Positions 16,373 through 24,847 of a stretch of DNA of 52,233 nt are shown one piece after another. The position numbers and the translations under genes are program-made. The DNA comes from Pseudomonadota bacterium (GTDB lineage: Bacteria; Pseudomonadota; Gammaproteobacteria; Steroidobacterales; Steroidobacteraceae), in NCBI GenBank assembly GCA_023391335.1, contig JAEWBG010000045.1:1-52233 (forward strand). The letters run 5' to 3'. The notes beneath the pieces are model-generated. The model did not search any database, had not been told where the DNA came from, and worked only from the letters and a program-made list of their open reading frames with translations. Each line of letters starts with the position of its first letter. Position 1 is the stretch's first letter.

Positions 16373-16440
16373 AACTGAGTCCTATGGAATGAGATCAAGA
16401 TTGTGGACTTAACATCAAGCGACTCGTCTATATCCACTTA

Positions 16441-16515
16441 AGGTTCGATCGAAAAACCACTCGCATGCGACTGCCGCGTTGGAGCGATGCTCCATAGCGC
16501 GCGTTGGGGCGAAGC
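16441..16515. repeat. Palindrome cluster after the cytochrome P460 gene
   Basis: The stretch holds TCGCATGCGA (16461-16470), GGAGCGATGCTCC (16481-16493) and GGGGCGAAGCGC (16505-16516), the last two each preceded by CGTT. Read on the minus strand they follow the P460 stop and end near GTGGTTTTTC, so they may serve as its terminator. They differ in sequence from the GRGAAG-linked arrays elsewhere. Confidence 0.45.
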
Positions 16516-16518
16516 GCT

Positions 16519-17028
16519 TTACGACCGCATGCGGCTGAACACCAGATCGTGATCCTTCGCGTTGACATGACATGAGTGGCAGTGATCCTGCCCGCCCGGA
16601 CCCAACTTACCCACCCGATCCTCGCCGTCGAAGCGCTCGTATCCCCACCCATCCATGTCCTTGTAGGCGTTGGGATCTCTGCGCATGACTTCTAAGAATC
16701 TGCGACCGTTCTCGAGCCAGATTCCCTTCGCGACGCCCTCGCCGTCTTTCATCCACATCGCTTCATCGACAATGATCGAGCCAGCCGGGAACTTGCCAGT
16801 CTTGTAGCCCTCGACCGCCTCGCTGTTCGCATAGTAGTGATGGATGCCGCCGCGCTTAGAGAAGAGCGCGCAGTCAGGTCCTACGACAATCGATTTCACG
16901 AGCTGCCAGGATCGATAGTTTTCGGGAAACGGTACGTAGGCCGGCTCCTGAGCACGAATCGAGACGACAGTCCCGATCACCAAACAGAGTGCAGTCACTG
17001 CGTACAGCGGGATTCTGAATACTTGCAT
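16519..17028 (-). CDS. Cytochrome P460 family protein
   Basis: A 169-residue exported c-type cytochrome. It has a signal peptide or N-terminal anchor (PLYAVTALCLVIGTVVSIRA), a mid-domain with the family-typical FSKRGGIHHYYANSEAVEGY and FPAGSIIVDEAMW, and the heme-binding CHSCH (Cys150, Cys153, His154) close to the C-terminus. P460 proteins oxidise hydroxylamine or take part in NO chemistry; many family members are uncharacterised. ATG 17028 has GAGG eight bases upstream. It is divergent from the LytS-type kinase. Confidence 0.87.
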   Translation of the reverse strand: MQVFRIPLYAVTALCLVIGTVVSIRAQEPAYVPFPENYRSWQLVKSIVVGPDCALFSKRGGIHHYYANSEAVEGYKTGKFPAGSIIVDEAMWMKDGEGVAKGIWLENGRRFLEVMRRDPNAYKDMDGWGYERFDGEDRVGKLGPGGQDHCHSCHVNAKDHDLVFSRMRS

Positions 17029-17299
17029 GGGATGCCTCGATGTTGATCCGTTACGAATCGTCATCGCGATCTTCAACCGCAATCGCGTCTATAGCGAAGC
17101 TCGATTTGACCAGTTGGCATCCGCTCCTCTCGAACGGCGAGAAACTGGCGACGAATGCATGTTCGCTTCGTGATTCCGCGCCAGAGCGCGCCATTGGACG
17201 AGACACGGCCGACCTGTTCGTCACTGGTTTGTGGCAGTTCGTCAAAATCGGAGGCACGTCCGCTGCTCGCCGGACGCAATTTCCAGCATCATTCGAGCT

Positions 17300-18439
17300 A
17301 TGACCCCGACCGCTCGCAAACTGATTGGAATTTGGCTGGCCTGGACTGCCGCAGGCGTGTTCTTCGCGACGCAAGACTTTCTTACTCGGCTGTATCGAAG
17401 CGAATCGGTTCCGTGGTTATCGGTGTTTGCCGGCTGGATGGCCGCGATGTACATCTGCGCTGCATTCACACCGATCATTCTTTGGCTCGGGCGGCGTTGG
17501 GCACTCGAACGTGGACACATCATTCGTCGCGTATTGCTGCACCTGCTATTCAGTGCAGTGTTCTCCCTCATCTCGAATGTTCTCGAGGCGCCGATCGTGC
17601 TGACGCTGAAGGTCATACCCGGAAGCGCCACGATGTCGCTGCAAACGGCGATGTCGCTGCTTCTGGTTTATGGCTTCCACGGCGGAATGATGCGGTACTG
17701 GGCCGTGCTGGGAATCCAAGCCATCTTCAGAGCCCATGAAAAGACGAAAGAGCGCGAACGCGAAGCGATGGAGTTGACGGTTCGATCGGCCAAGCTGGCG
17801 CAGCAAGTATCGGCAGCGCAGCTTGGTGCGTTGAAGATGCAGCTACAGCCGCACTTTCTCTTCAACACGCTGGGCGCGATCATGGTGCTAACCGAACAGA
17901 ACAAGCGCCCCGAAGCCGTACAAACGCTGGCTCGGCTAAGCGATCTACTTCGCTTAACACTCGACGATGTCGACGCTCACGAAGTGACGCTACAGCGCGA
18001 ATTGGACTTCTTGCGTCTATACCTTTCGATCGAGCAGATGCGATTCCAGGATAGGCTCCTCGTGGAAATCACGGCCGCGCCGGACACCTCAGACGCGCTC
18101 GTCCCACACATGGTGCTGCAGCCAATCGTCGAAAATGCAATTCAACACGGTCTCGCGCGAAGCGAGGACGCGGTGCTGATCGAGATTCGCGCTGAAAAGA
18201 AAGAGGATGCACTGGTGCTCGCTGTGACCGATGACGGACCCGGCTGCGATACATCCTTTTTCGACGGGGATGGAATCGGCTTGCCTAACACGCGCGATCG
18301 GCTCAAACACCTATATGGAGCGAACGGGATCATTCGTGCCGCGAATAGAGAACCCGAGGGCGTACACGTGACAGTGACGCTACCGTTCCATACAGAACCC
18401 ATGGAGGTCGCGGATGCGATTGAAGATCTTAGTCGTTGA
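17300..18439 (+). CDS. LytS-type sensor histidine kinase
   Basis: A 379-residue membrane kinase. Four hydrophobic helices lie in residues 8-145, then a short coiled coil. The His_kinase domain carries the phosphoacceptor His185 in KMQLQPHFLFNTLGAI. The ATPase domain shows VENAIQHGL, DDGPG and GIGLPNTRDRL. No extra sensor domain is present, so it probably detects a membrane or membrane-soluble signal. Its last 26 bases overlap the LytTR regulator gene, so the two form a coupled two-component system. Confidence 0.92.
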   Translation: MTPTARKLIGIWLAWTAAGVFFATQDFLTRLYRSESVPWLSVFAGWMAAMYICAAFTPIILWLGRRWALERGHIIRRVLLHLLFSAVFSLISNVLEAPIVLTLKVIPGSATMSLQTAMSLLLVYGFHGGMMRYWAVLGIQAIFRAHEKTKEREREAMELTVRSAKLAQQVSAAQLGALKMQLQPHFLFNTLGAIMVLTEQNKRPEAVQTLARLSDLLRLTLDDVDAHEVTLQRELDFLRLYLSIEQMRFQDRLLVEITAAPDTSDALVPHMVLQPIVENAIQHGLARSEDAVLIEIRAEKKEDALVLAVTDDGPGCDTSFFDGDGIGLPNTRDRLKHLYGANGIIRAANREPEGVHVTVTLPFHTEPMEVADAIEDLSR

Positions 18440-19181
18440 TGACGAGCCGTTAGCGCGCGATGGCCTGCGCATGCATCTAGCGCGGCAGTCGCAGGCCAAC
18501 GAGGTCATCGAAGCAATCAATGGCAGAGAAGCCGTCTCGCTGATCCAACGCGAAAGGCCCGATTTGGTGCTCCTGGATGTGCAAATGCCCGGCATGACGG
18601 GCCTTGAGGTCGTCGACGCCGTTGGCCCCGACAAGATGCCCGCGGTGATCTTCGCCACAGCGCACGATCAATACGCGATCCGTGCTTTCGAGATCAGCGC
18701 CGTCGACTACCTGCTCAAGCCCGTAACACAAGAGCGCTTCGATGCTGCCTTCGAGCGCGCGCTAAAACGACTGCAGGCCGGCCCTTCGAGAGATTCGATC
18801 GAGCGCTTAGCCACCATGCTCGGCGCGGTCGCCCAGCCTGCCCGCTCGCTGAGCCGATTTGCGGTGAGATCCGGAGATGGAACGATCTTCGTGTCCGTCG
18901 ACGACGTGGATCGCATCGAAGCGTTGCAAAACTACGTGCAACTCCATGCCGGCGAGGCCACCTACACGCTGCACGTTACCATGAACACCATCGAGTCCTC
19001 GCTCGATCCTGAACGGTTCTTGCGCATCCATCGATCTCATATCGTGAACGTGCAACGGATCAAGCGGCTCTCATCCATGCCTCACGGGCTGTATTCGATC
19101 GAGCTGGCCTCGGGCGAACGTTTGCAGTCGGGAAGAACTTACGGCGAGAAGATTCGCAGCGTGCTCTCCAATCCTTTTTGA
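18414..19181 (+). CDS. LytTR family response regulator
   Basis: A 255-residue regulator. The receiver domain has acidic pocket DDE, phosphoacceptor Asp55 in LVLLDVQMPGMTG and the Lys of DYLLKPV. The C-terminal LytTR DNA-binding domain begins near residue 150 and contains FLRIHRSHIVNVQRIKRL. It is the partner of the kinase whose gene overlaps its start. Targets cannot be read. It may control the divergent P460 gene on the other side of the kinase, but that is a guess. Confidence 0.92.
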   Translation: MRLKILVVDDEPLARDGLRMHLARQSQANEVIEAINGREAVSLIQRERPDLVLLDVQMPGMTGLEVVDAVGPDKMPAVIFATAHDQYAIRAFEISAVDYLLKPVTQERFDAAFERALKRLQAGPSRDSIERLATMLGAVAQPARSLSRFAVRSGDGTIFVSVDDVDRIEALQNYVQLHAGEATYTLHVTMNTIESSLDPERFLRIHRSHIVNVQRIKRLSSMPHGLYSIELASGERLQSGRTYGEKIRSVLSNPF

Positions 19182-19353
19182 CTCACAGTAGTCGATCGCG
19201 CAACAGAGCAATGCACGTCGCTAGCATTGCCTTACGCGCGTCTTGCGATTGATCCAATCGTGTACCCTGCACGCGCGCAGCGCTTTCACTCCTCACCTCT
19301 TCACTTCTTCCACAATCGAGCAACTTAGGACTTGATCTGAGTACGGAGCATCC

Positions 19354-20055
19354 ATGCGATACATCGTCATTGGCGGCACATCAGGAATCGGACTTGCAAC
19401 AGTCGCATCGGCGCGAGCGGCGGGACACGAGGTCGTCGCGGTTGGACGCGACCCCAACAAGTTTTCCGCTGCAAAAGAATTTGGCGCGACCACTTGGCAA
19501 CTTGACGCGACCGATTCGGATGCCACGCGCAAATTCTTCGCCGGTTGCGTTACGTTCGATCATCTTGTGATCTGCGCATCCGGAGCATCCGGTGCCGGTA
19601 CGTTCCGCGAGTTGAACCTCGCAGACTTAAGAAAGGGCTTCGAAGGAAAGTTCTGGCCGCAGGTCACGTGCGCCCAGGCAGCGTTGCAACGCATCGCCAC
19701 CCAAGGCTCGATTACGTTCGTCGGCGCGATTTCATCGAGAGCGATGCAACCGGGAACGGCAGGCTTGGCGGCAATCAATGCTGCGATTGAAGCGCTCGTC
19801 CCGGTGCTCGCCTCCGAACTCAGACCGATTCGCGTCAATGCAGTGGTACCCGGCGTCGTGGACACGCCGTGGTGGTCGCGTCTGCCCGAAGAGGCGAAGC
19901 AAAGATTGTTCGACGATCTCGCCAAGAAAGTGCCGGTTGGGCGCGTCGGAAAACCGGAAGACCTAGCCGCCGCGATCATGTTCGTCACGACGAACACGTT
20001 TGTGACGGGATCGATCATCGATTGCGATGGCGGATGGAAGCTCAGAAATAGTTGA
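19354..20055 (+). CDS. Atypical SDR-fold protein lacking the Tyr-x-x-x-Lys pair
   Basis: A 233-residue Rossmann protein. It opens with MRYIVIGGTSGIGLATV and ends with the usual SDR tail TNTFVTGSIIDCDGGW. The place where classical SDRs have YxxxK instead reads SSRAMQPGTAGLAAINAAIE, with Leu and Asn in the catalytic positions. The NNAG region is CASGASGAG. It may bind the cofactor without acting as a standard dehydrogenase, or belong to an atypical subgroup. It precedes the MarR-GNAT gene by 81 bases on the same strand. Confidence 0.85.
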   Translation: MRYIVIGGTSGIGLATVASARAAGHEVVAVGRDPNKFSAAKEFGATTWQLDATDSDATRKFFAGCVTFDHLVICASGASGAGTFRELNLADLRKGFEGKFWPQVTCAQAALQRIATQGSITFVGAISSRAMQPGTAGLAAINAAIEALVPVLASELRPIRVNAVVPGVVDTPWWSRLPEEAKQRLFDDLAKKVPVGRVGKPEDLAAAIMFVTTNTFVTGSIIDCDGGWKLRNS

Positions 20056-20086
20056 TTGAACCGGCGCGGGCTAGGCAACCCAATAC

Positions 20087-20136
20087 TTGACTCCGTCAAC
20101 TATCTCGACCAGACTCCCTCGGGACAGGAGGGAGTC
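20087..20136 (+). promoter_or_regulatory. Two palindromes in the leader of the MarR-GNAT gene
   Basis: TTGAC-TCC-GTCAA (20087-20099) is a short perfect palindrome of MarR-operator type. GACTCCCTC (20112-20120) and GAGGGAGTC (20128-20136) are perfect 9-base arms around GGGACAG. The second arm contains the ribosome-binding site and abuts ATG 20137. The first could be an operator for autoregulation. The second could hide the ribosome-binding site in RNA or be part of a protein-binding site. Confidence 0.55.
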
Positions 20137-21090
20137 ATGTCGAGCAGCGATCCCAGCATCAGTACGGTTCGTGAGTTCAATCGCTTCTACACGCAGAAGA
20201 TAGGTGTGCTGAAGCAAGGTCTTCTGGATACCGACTGCACACTGACCGAAGCACGCGTGCTGTATGAGATCGCTAATCGACAGCAGTCGCTCGCCGGAGA
20301 TCTCGTTCGCGATCTCTCGCTCGATCCGGGCTACGTCAGTCGGATACTCACGAAGTTCTCACGTCGCGGCTGGCTGAAGCGCGAGCAGTGCACGGAGGAT
20401 GCACGGCGTTCGTATCTTCATCTCACTTCCAAAGGTCGATCGGTAGCTCAGTTGCTCGACCGCCGATCGCGAGAACAAATTGGTGGGCTCCTCGAGCCGC
20501 TAACGCCCGAAAAACGCACTGCCCTGCAGTCCCATCTGCAAGGTGTCCAGACAATATTGGGGGCCTCGTCGCGAGCAGGCGAAGAGCTAGTCTTTCGGCC
20601 GCATCGAGCGGGCGATATCGGTTGGATCATCCAGCGGCATGGCGTGATCTACGCGCAGGAGTACGGATGGAATTCCGAATTCGAAGCGCTCGTTGCCGAG
20701 ATTGGCGCCAAGTTTCTGCGTGAATTTAATCCCAAGTGCGAACGCTGCTGGATCGCCGAGCGTGATGGCGTTCCGGTGGGCTGCATCATGCTCGTGCGTC
20801 ATTCGCGCACCGTCGCCAAGTTGCGATTGCTTCTCGTGGAGAGCAGCGAACGGGGGCACGGATTAGGCCGCCGCCTCGTGAGCGAGTGCATCGAATTTGC
20901 GCGTGAAGCAGGTTATCGAAAAGTTACGCTATGGACGCAGAGCGTCCTCACTGCTGCACGAAAAATATATGAATCGGCCGGCTTCAGGCTGATCGATTCC
21001 AAGCCGCACACTAGCTTCGGGGCGAAGTTGGTCGGTGAAACCTGGGAACTTGATCTTCATTCAAGTTCGCGGCGCGACCAACTCACGTAA
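20137..21090 (+). CDS. MarR-type regulator fused to a GNAT acetyltransferase
   Basis: A 317-residue two-domain protein. Residues 1-150 form a MarR winged helix (LVRDLSLDPGYVSRILTKFS, RRGWLKREQ, DARRSYLHLTSKGR). Residues 165-317 form a GNAT domain with WIAERDGVPVGCIMLV, the acetyl-CoA loop ESSERGHGLGRRLVSECI and ARKIYESAGFRL. MarR-GNAT fusions are a known arrangement in proteobacteria; the acetylation substrate and ligand are generally unknown. ATG 20137 has GAGGGAG immediately upstream. It follows the atypical SDR, and the two are probably one transcription unit. Confidence 0.9.
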   Translation: MSSSDPSISTVREFNRFYTQKIGVLKQGLLDTDCTLTEARVLYEIANRQQSLAGDLVRDLSLDPGYVSRILTKFSRRGWLKREQCTEDARRSYLHLTSKGRSVAQLLDRRSREQIGGLLEPLTPEKRTALQSHLQGVQTILGASSRAGEELVFRPHRAGDIGWIIQRHGVIYAQEYGWNSEFEALVAEIGAKFLREFNPKCERCWIAERDGVPVGCIMLVRHSRTVAKLRLLLVESSERGHGLGRRLVSECIEFAREAGYRKVTLWTQSVLTAARKIYESAGFRLIDSKPHTSFGAKLVGETWELDLHSSSRRDQLT

Positions 21091-21100
21091 CGATCGCCGC

Positions 21101-22435
21101 TCAACGGTCGCTCGATCGAGCAAATCGCAAGGTGACGCGCAGCCCACGCTCGCCAGGGCCGGGAGCGAAGCTGAGTTGGGCGTTGTGCAGTTCCGCGATG
21201 CGCTTGACGATCGACAGGCCTAGTCCGCTACCGTCAGTCACGGAGCTCTCTGCGCGAAAAAATCGTTGGCCGAGCCGTGCGATCGTCTGCGGCGGTACGG
21301 AAGCACCATTGTCGGTGACACTCAATTCCACCTCGGCATCGTGGTTATCGATGGTCATCTCCACCTGCACGCCAGTTCCCCCGTGAATGACCGCGTTGTC
21401 GATCAAGTTGCGTAGCAATGCATCGAGCAGTGCCGCATCTGCCTTGATCCAAGCTTCACTCGACGCCTCCAATTGAACCGCTGCGCCACGCTCGATCGTG
21501 GCCGGTGTCGCATCTGCAATGGTTTGTCGCGCGAGCCGCGCAAGATCGAGGCGCTCGAGCGAAACGTTCGTAGCTTTCGTATCGATCCGGGCAAGCATTA
21601 GTAGCTGCCCCACCAGGCGCGAGAGCCGAGTCGCCGCTGTAAGAATCTTCTCCAGTCCCGACCGCATGGCCGCTGCGTCGGGCTCGCCCAGCGAAGCTTC
21701 GGCTTGCGCGCGAATCGCCGCGACTGGATTGCGCAACTCGTGTGCGGCGTCCGCCGTGAAACGGCGTTCATTCTCGATCGACCGCTCGATGCGCGAGAAC
21801 AGATCGTTGAGACGCTCGATCAATGGCTGCACTTCTGCAGGCGCAGCTTCGATATCGATCGGTTCGAGATTCAGCGGCCCGCTACGTGCAACTTGTTCGC
21901 CGATGCGCCGAATCGGTAGTAGCCCCCGGCTCACGATCCACCAGATCAAAAAACCCATGAGCGGAACCGCCATCAGTAGAGGCAGTAAGCCATCGATCGC
22001 GATCTGCGCCGCGAGGCGTTGGCGAGTTGCGTGCGGCTCGCCCATTTGCACCAGAATCTGATGTTCCACGTCCCAATCGCTATAGACGCGCCAGCCGACG
22101 CCGTCGATCGATACGTCGCTGAAGCCGCGTTCGACCCGCGAAAATCTCGCTTGCGGAGCAGTGCCCATCCGCAGCAGCAGTTTTCCGTCTCGGCTCCAGA
22201 GCTGCACCGCGAACTGTTGTGCGTAGTGCGCTAGTTCTTCCTGCTGCAGGTCATCGAGTTCCAGTAATTCATGCCCTGCTTGCACGGACAAGAGCCGAGC
22301 GGACTGCGCAAGTTGCGCATCGAACAGGCGATCCAATTCGCGATGTGCATCGCCATAGCTGATTGCAATCGCCAGGATCCACAAACCACCAATCGCGGCG
22401 AGTAACGACCAAAGCAACCGATTGCGGATCGACAT
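21101..22435 (-). CDS. QseC/TctE-like sensor histidine kinase
   Basis: A 444-residue kinase with two transmembrane helices (about 8-28 and 155-178) enclosing a periplasmic sensor of about 125 residues. A HAMP linker and the dimerisation site RRFTADAAHELRNPVAAIRA with the phosphoacceptor His follow. The ATPase domain shows LIDNAVIHGG and GSGLGLSIVKRI. ATG 22435 overlaps the response-regulator stop (TGATG). It is the last gene of the SHP-diheme cytochrome-cytochrome b operon, so its signal is probably tied to that electron-transfer module. Confidence 0.92.
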   Translation of the reverse strand: MSIRNRLLWSLLAAIGGLWILAIAISYGDAHRELDRLFDAQLAQSARLLSVQAGHELLELDDLQQEELAHYAQQFAVQLWSRDGKLLLRMGTAPQARFSRVERGFSDVSIDGVGWRVYSDWDVEHQILVQMGEPHATRQRLAAQIAIDGLLPLLMAVPLMGFLIWWIVSRGLLPIRRIGEQVARSGPLNLEPIDIEAAPAEVQPLIERLNDLFSRIERSIENERRFTADAAHELRNPVAAIRAQAEASLGEPDAAAMRSGLEKILTAATRLSRLVGQLLMLARIDTKATNVSLERLDLARLARQTIADATPATIERGAAVQLEASSEAWIKADAALLDALLRNLIDNAVIHGGTGVQVEMTIDNHDAEVELSVTDNGASVPPQTIARLGQRFFRAESSVTDGSGLGLSIVKRIAELHNAQLSFAPGPGERGLRVTLRFARSSDR

Positions 22436-23109
22436 CACGGCTTACTCGCACTCGCGTCGGGCATCAAATAACCGACGCCGCGCACCGTGCGAATCACGTC
22501 CGGGTCCAATTTGCGCCGCAAGTGATGCACGAAGACCTCGATCGCATTGCTCTCGACCGCACGATCCCACTCATACAGCTTGGCTTCGAGCTGGTCGCGC
22601 GTGAGAACTCGGCCGACGTTCAGCATGAACTCGCACAGTACGTCGAATTCGCGTGCGGAGAGATCGACAGAATGGCCGCGGAAGCGAACGATGCGGGCGG
22701 CAAGGTCGAGAGAAATATCGCCAATCACCAGCAGTCCCGACGCACGACTTTGGGATCGCCGGATCAAGGCGCGTAAGCGCGCTGCCAATTCAGAAATCGC
22801 GACGGGCTTAACGACGTAGTCGTCGGCACCAAGGTCGAGCCCGGCCACCCTGTCTTCGACAGCATCACGCGACGTCAGCACGAGCACTGGCGTCGCGTTG
22901 CGCTTACCTCGCAGCCAACGAATCAGATCCAGGCCACTCAAACGCGGCAAACCCAAGTCGAGCACGACCCCTGCGAACTCTTCCGCATATAGCGCTGTCC
23001 GCGCAGCCTCGCCGTCCTTGAGCCAGTCCACCGCGAAACCCGCTTGACGCAGTCCGTCGCACAGCGCCGAGCCTAATAACTCATCATCCTCCACCAGCAA
23101 GATTCGCAT
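22435..23109 (-). CDS. OmpR family response regulator (QseB-like)
   Basis: A 224-residue regulator with a receiver domain (MRILLVEDDE, phosphoacceptor Asp51 in VVLDLGLPRLSG, DDYVVKPV). The winged-helix output domain has LSAREFDVLCEFMLNVGRVL and a recognition helix VFVHHLRRKL. It is the partner of the kinase downstream and starts three bases after the cytochrome b gene ends. A CTTAA-N6-CTTAA box upstream of the operon (24755-24770) is the sort of site QseB/PmrA-type regulators bind. Confidence 0.92.
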   Translation of the reverse strand: MRILLVEDDELLGSALCDGLRQAGFAVDWLKDGEAARTALYAEEFAGVVLDLGLPRLSGLDLIRWLRGKRNATPVLVLTSRDAVEDRVAGLDLGADDYVVKPVAISELAARLRALIRRSQSRASGLLVIGDISLDLAARIVRFRGHSVDLSAREFDVLCEFMLNVGRVLTRDQLEAKLYEWDRAVESNAIEVFVHHLRRKLDPDVIRTVRGVGYLMPDASASKP

Positions 23110-23112
23110 GCA

Positions 23113-23826
23113 TCAGTCGTCCTCTTGATCTTCGTGCTCGTGACCATGCGAGCGTACCGCATCCGCGGACATCTCTGACACACCGGGTAAGACCACAGAC
23201 CCATTCGTGAGCGGCACGGCGATCCAGAACGCGGATATAGCGATCAGCATGAGAACGCCAAGCGCGGACACATTGCGCACCGAGCCCGCCGTCTCTTTGA
23301 GATTCTTGAATCCCGTCACCATCGCGCGCGGCAGATTGGTGCGCTCAACCAGGCTGCTCACGATGACGCCCGCGACATGCACGAACACCATGAAGAGCCA
23401 TGCGTTGGCTGCCACCTCGTGGACCTCTTCGAAGCCTTCCCCGCCGATCTCATTCAACGTGAGCCAACCGCTACCTGCCGTCACAACCGCAAGGATGAGC
23501 ATCGCCCAAATTGCCCAGCTTCCCGCGGGCGTGTGACCAACGTATTGAGCTCCCTCGCGTCGAAGCAAACCCTGGACGTGCCTGCCCACTGCGCGCGGCC
23601 CGAATGCGAATGAACTGAACCGAGCATACCGTGTGCCGATGAAGCCCCAGATGAGTCTGAACACCACCAGTCCCAGCACCGTGTACCCGAACATCACGTG
23701 GAAATGGCGAACGCGCTCGGATTCGGCCAGCAAGTAAGCGCCGAAGAACGAGATAGCGAGCGTCCAGTGGAACACTCGCGTCGGTAAATCCCAGATGCGC
23801 TGCTTCGATGCGGATTGATCGCTCAT
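23113..23826 (-). CDS. Cytochrome b561-type membrane diheme cytochrome
   Basis: A 237-residue protein with four to five transmembrane helices of the Ni-hydrogenase/b561-type cytochrome b family. Candidate heme-ligand His residues are in TRVFHWTLAIS, VRHFHVMFGY, FEEVHEVAANAW and FVHVAGV. It should take electrons from the quinol pool and pass them to the periplasmic diheme cytochrome c encoded just upstream. The C-terminus is His/Glu/Asp-rich (SHGHEHEDQEDD), possibly metal-binding. In the Rhodobacter sphaeroides SHP gene cluster a cytochrome b occupies the same position. Confidence 0.88.
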   Translation of the reverse strand: MSDQSASKQRIWDLPTRVFHWTLAISFFGAYLLAESERVRHFHVMFGYTVLGLVVFRLIWGFIGTRYARFSSFAFGPRAVGRHVQGLLRREGAQYVGHTPAGSWAIWAMLILAVVTAGSGWLTLNEIGGEGFEEVHEVAANAWLFMVFVHVAGVIVSSLVERTNLPRAMVTGFKNLKETAGSVRNVSALGVLMLIAISAFWIAVPLTNGSVVLPGVSEMSADAVRSHGHEHEDQEDD

Positions 23827-23835
23827 GATGAAACC

Positions 23836-24315
23836 TCACTTTGGAATTTGGACTGAGTGTTCGTCGAATCTGCCCTGCTCGGCCTGACGATGGCACGCGG
23901 AACAATTGCTCGGGCTGCCGATTGCAGGGCGCCGCCACGTTGCCGAGGGAATTTCATCGTGCTCGTGCAGAAACCATCGTGATCGCGTGATGCGCAAGGG
24001 ATCGTCTGGGGCGACACCTCGCGGCTTCTGGGATGCGTTGGCTTCGAGATAGCTCGCAATCTGCTGCGCGAGCGGCGTTTCGATGCTCGCATCCGTCCCA
24101 AAGTGATCCTTCAGATTGCGCATGATGTCCGCCCACGAACTGCTCGGCAGCAGCCTTGGCGGAAAAGCCACATGACACGCACCGCACTCCTCTCGCCACA
24201 CCTGCGCATCGAGTGAATCTATGGGGGATGAAGCTACGGGCGGGGTAGCGGATGCGCTCTGCCATCCAGCAAGGCAAAGCACAGCAAGACCGAGCCCCTT
24301 GAACGCGTGACTCAT
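23836..24315 (-). CDS. Periplasmic diheme cytochrome c (DHC-like)
   Basis: A 159-residue exported protein. After a signal peptide ending near ASA it has two heme c sites, CGACH (44-48) and CSACH (138-142). Both are far apart, matching the two-domain DHC that donates electrons to SHP in Rhodobacter sphaeroides. His in LHEHDEIP and other residues are candidate sixth ligands. ATG 24315 overlaps the stop of the SHP gene by four bases. The longer open frame to 24414 is ruled out by that gene. Confidence 0.88.
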   Translation of the reverse strand: MSHAFKGLGLAVLCLAGWQSASATPPVASSPIDSLDAQVWREECGACHVAFPPRLLPSSSWADIMRNLKDHFGTDASIETPLAQQIASYLEANASQKPRGVAPDDPLRITRSRWFLHEHDEIPSATWRRPAIGSPSNCSACHRQAEQGRFDEHSVQIPK

Positions 24316-24719
24316 GGGCGAGCTCCTTCGGACAGCAAGAACGTGAGCACGTCGCCTTTTTCTGCAGGCGTGCACTCCCGCTGCAGCACGTCGCGGCAAT
24401 TGCGTCGGAACCACTTCTCCACTTTTGCTTCGTCAGTGAACCGTGCGGGATTGGCCACGGGAGAGAAAGGCTTGATGTCCTTCTTGGTCACAACATGCCG
24501 GCCCACGGAGCGCGGATCGGACGTATGACAGGTACTGCAACTCCAATCGGCAGGCTTCGAGAAATACAACGCGCGACCGCGCTCGGCGGAGAATCCTGTA
24601 AACGTCGGCGATTGCGCTTTCGCAGCGCCTTTCCACGACTGCAATAGTTCATTGGGTCCCGCGGATGCCAGGCTGGCGGATAACAAACCGATGCAGGCGA
24701 TTGTGATTGGGCGAAGCAT
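24312..24719 (-). CDS. SHP-like monoheme cytochrome c (DUF1924)
   Basis: A 135-residue exported cytochrome with signal peptide (ending ASA at about 20), heme site CSTCH (61-65), Asn90 in SPVANPARF and a Cys108/Cys116 pair. These match the sphaeroides heme protein layout: a c-type heme whose sixth ligand is an Asn that moves away to let oxygen or NO bind, plus one disulfide. I take family identity from this layout. GGAGG lies five bases before ATG 24719. It leads an operon with diheme cytochrome c, cytochrome b, response regulator and kinase. Confidence 0.85.
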   Translation of the reverse strand: MLRPITIACIGLLSASLASAGPNELLQSWKGAAKAQSPTFTGFSAERGRALYFSKPADWSCSTCHTSDPRSVGRHVVTKKDIKPFSPVANPARFTDEAKVEKWFRRNCRDVLQRECTPAEKGDVLTFLLSEGARP

Positions 24720-24754
24720 GATGGACCTCCATGGACGCACGCTACGCCGTGAGT

Positions 24755-24770
24755 CTTAAGCGATCCTTAA
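24755..24770 (-). promoter_or_regulatory. QseB/PmrA-type box upstream of the SHP operon
   Basis: CTTAA at 24755-24759 and CTTAA at 24766-24770 form a direct repeat with an 11-base period, that is, one helical turn. The other strand reads TTTAA-N6-CTTAA, so the half-site pattern (C/T)TTAA is present on both strands. It lies about 36-51 bases upstream of the first start codon. OmpR-family regulators of the QseB/PmrA type bind such direct repeats, and the operon encodes one, so autoregulation is likely. Confidence 0.6.
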
Positions 24771-24847
24771 AGCCATAGAGCCGCCATCAAGGGTCGCTGC
24801 TAAGCTTCGCACTTGCCTCAAGGCGAATAAGAAAAATCCTCAGCTCC

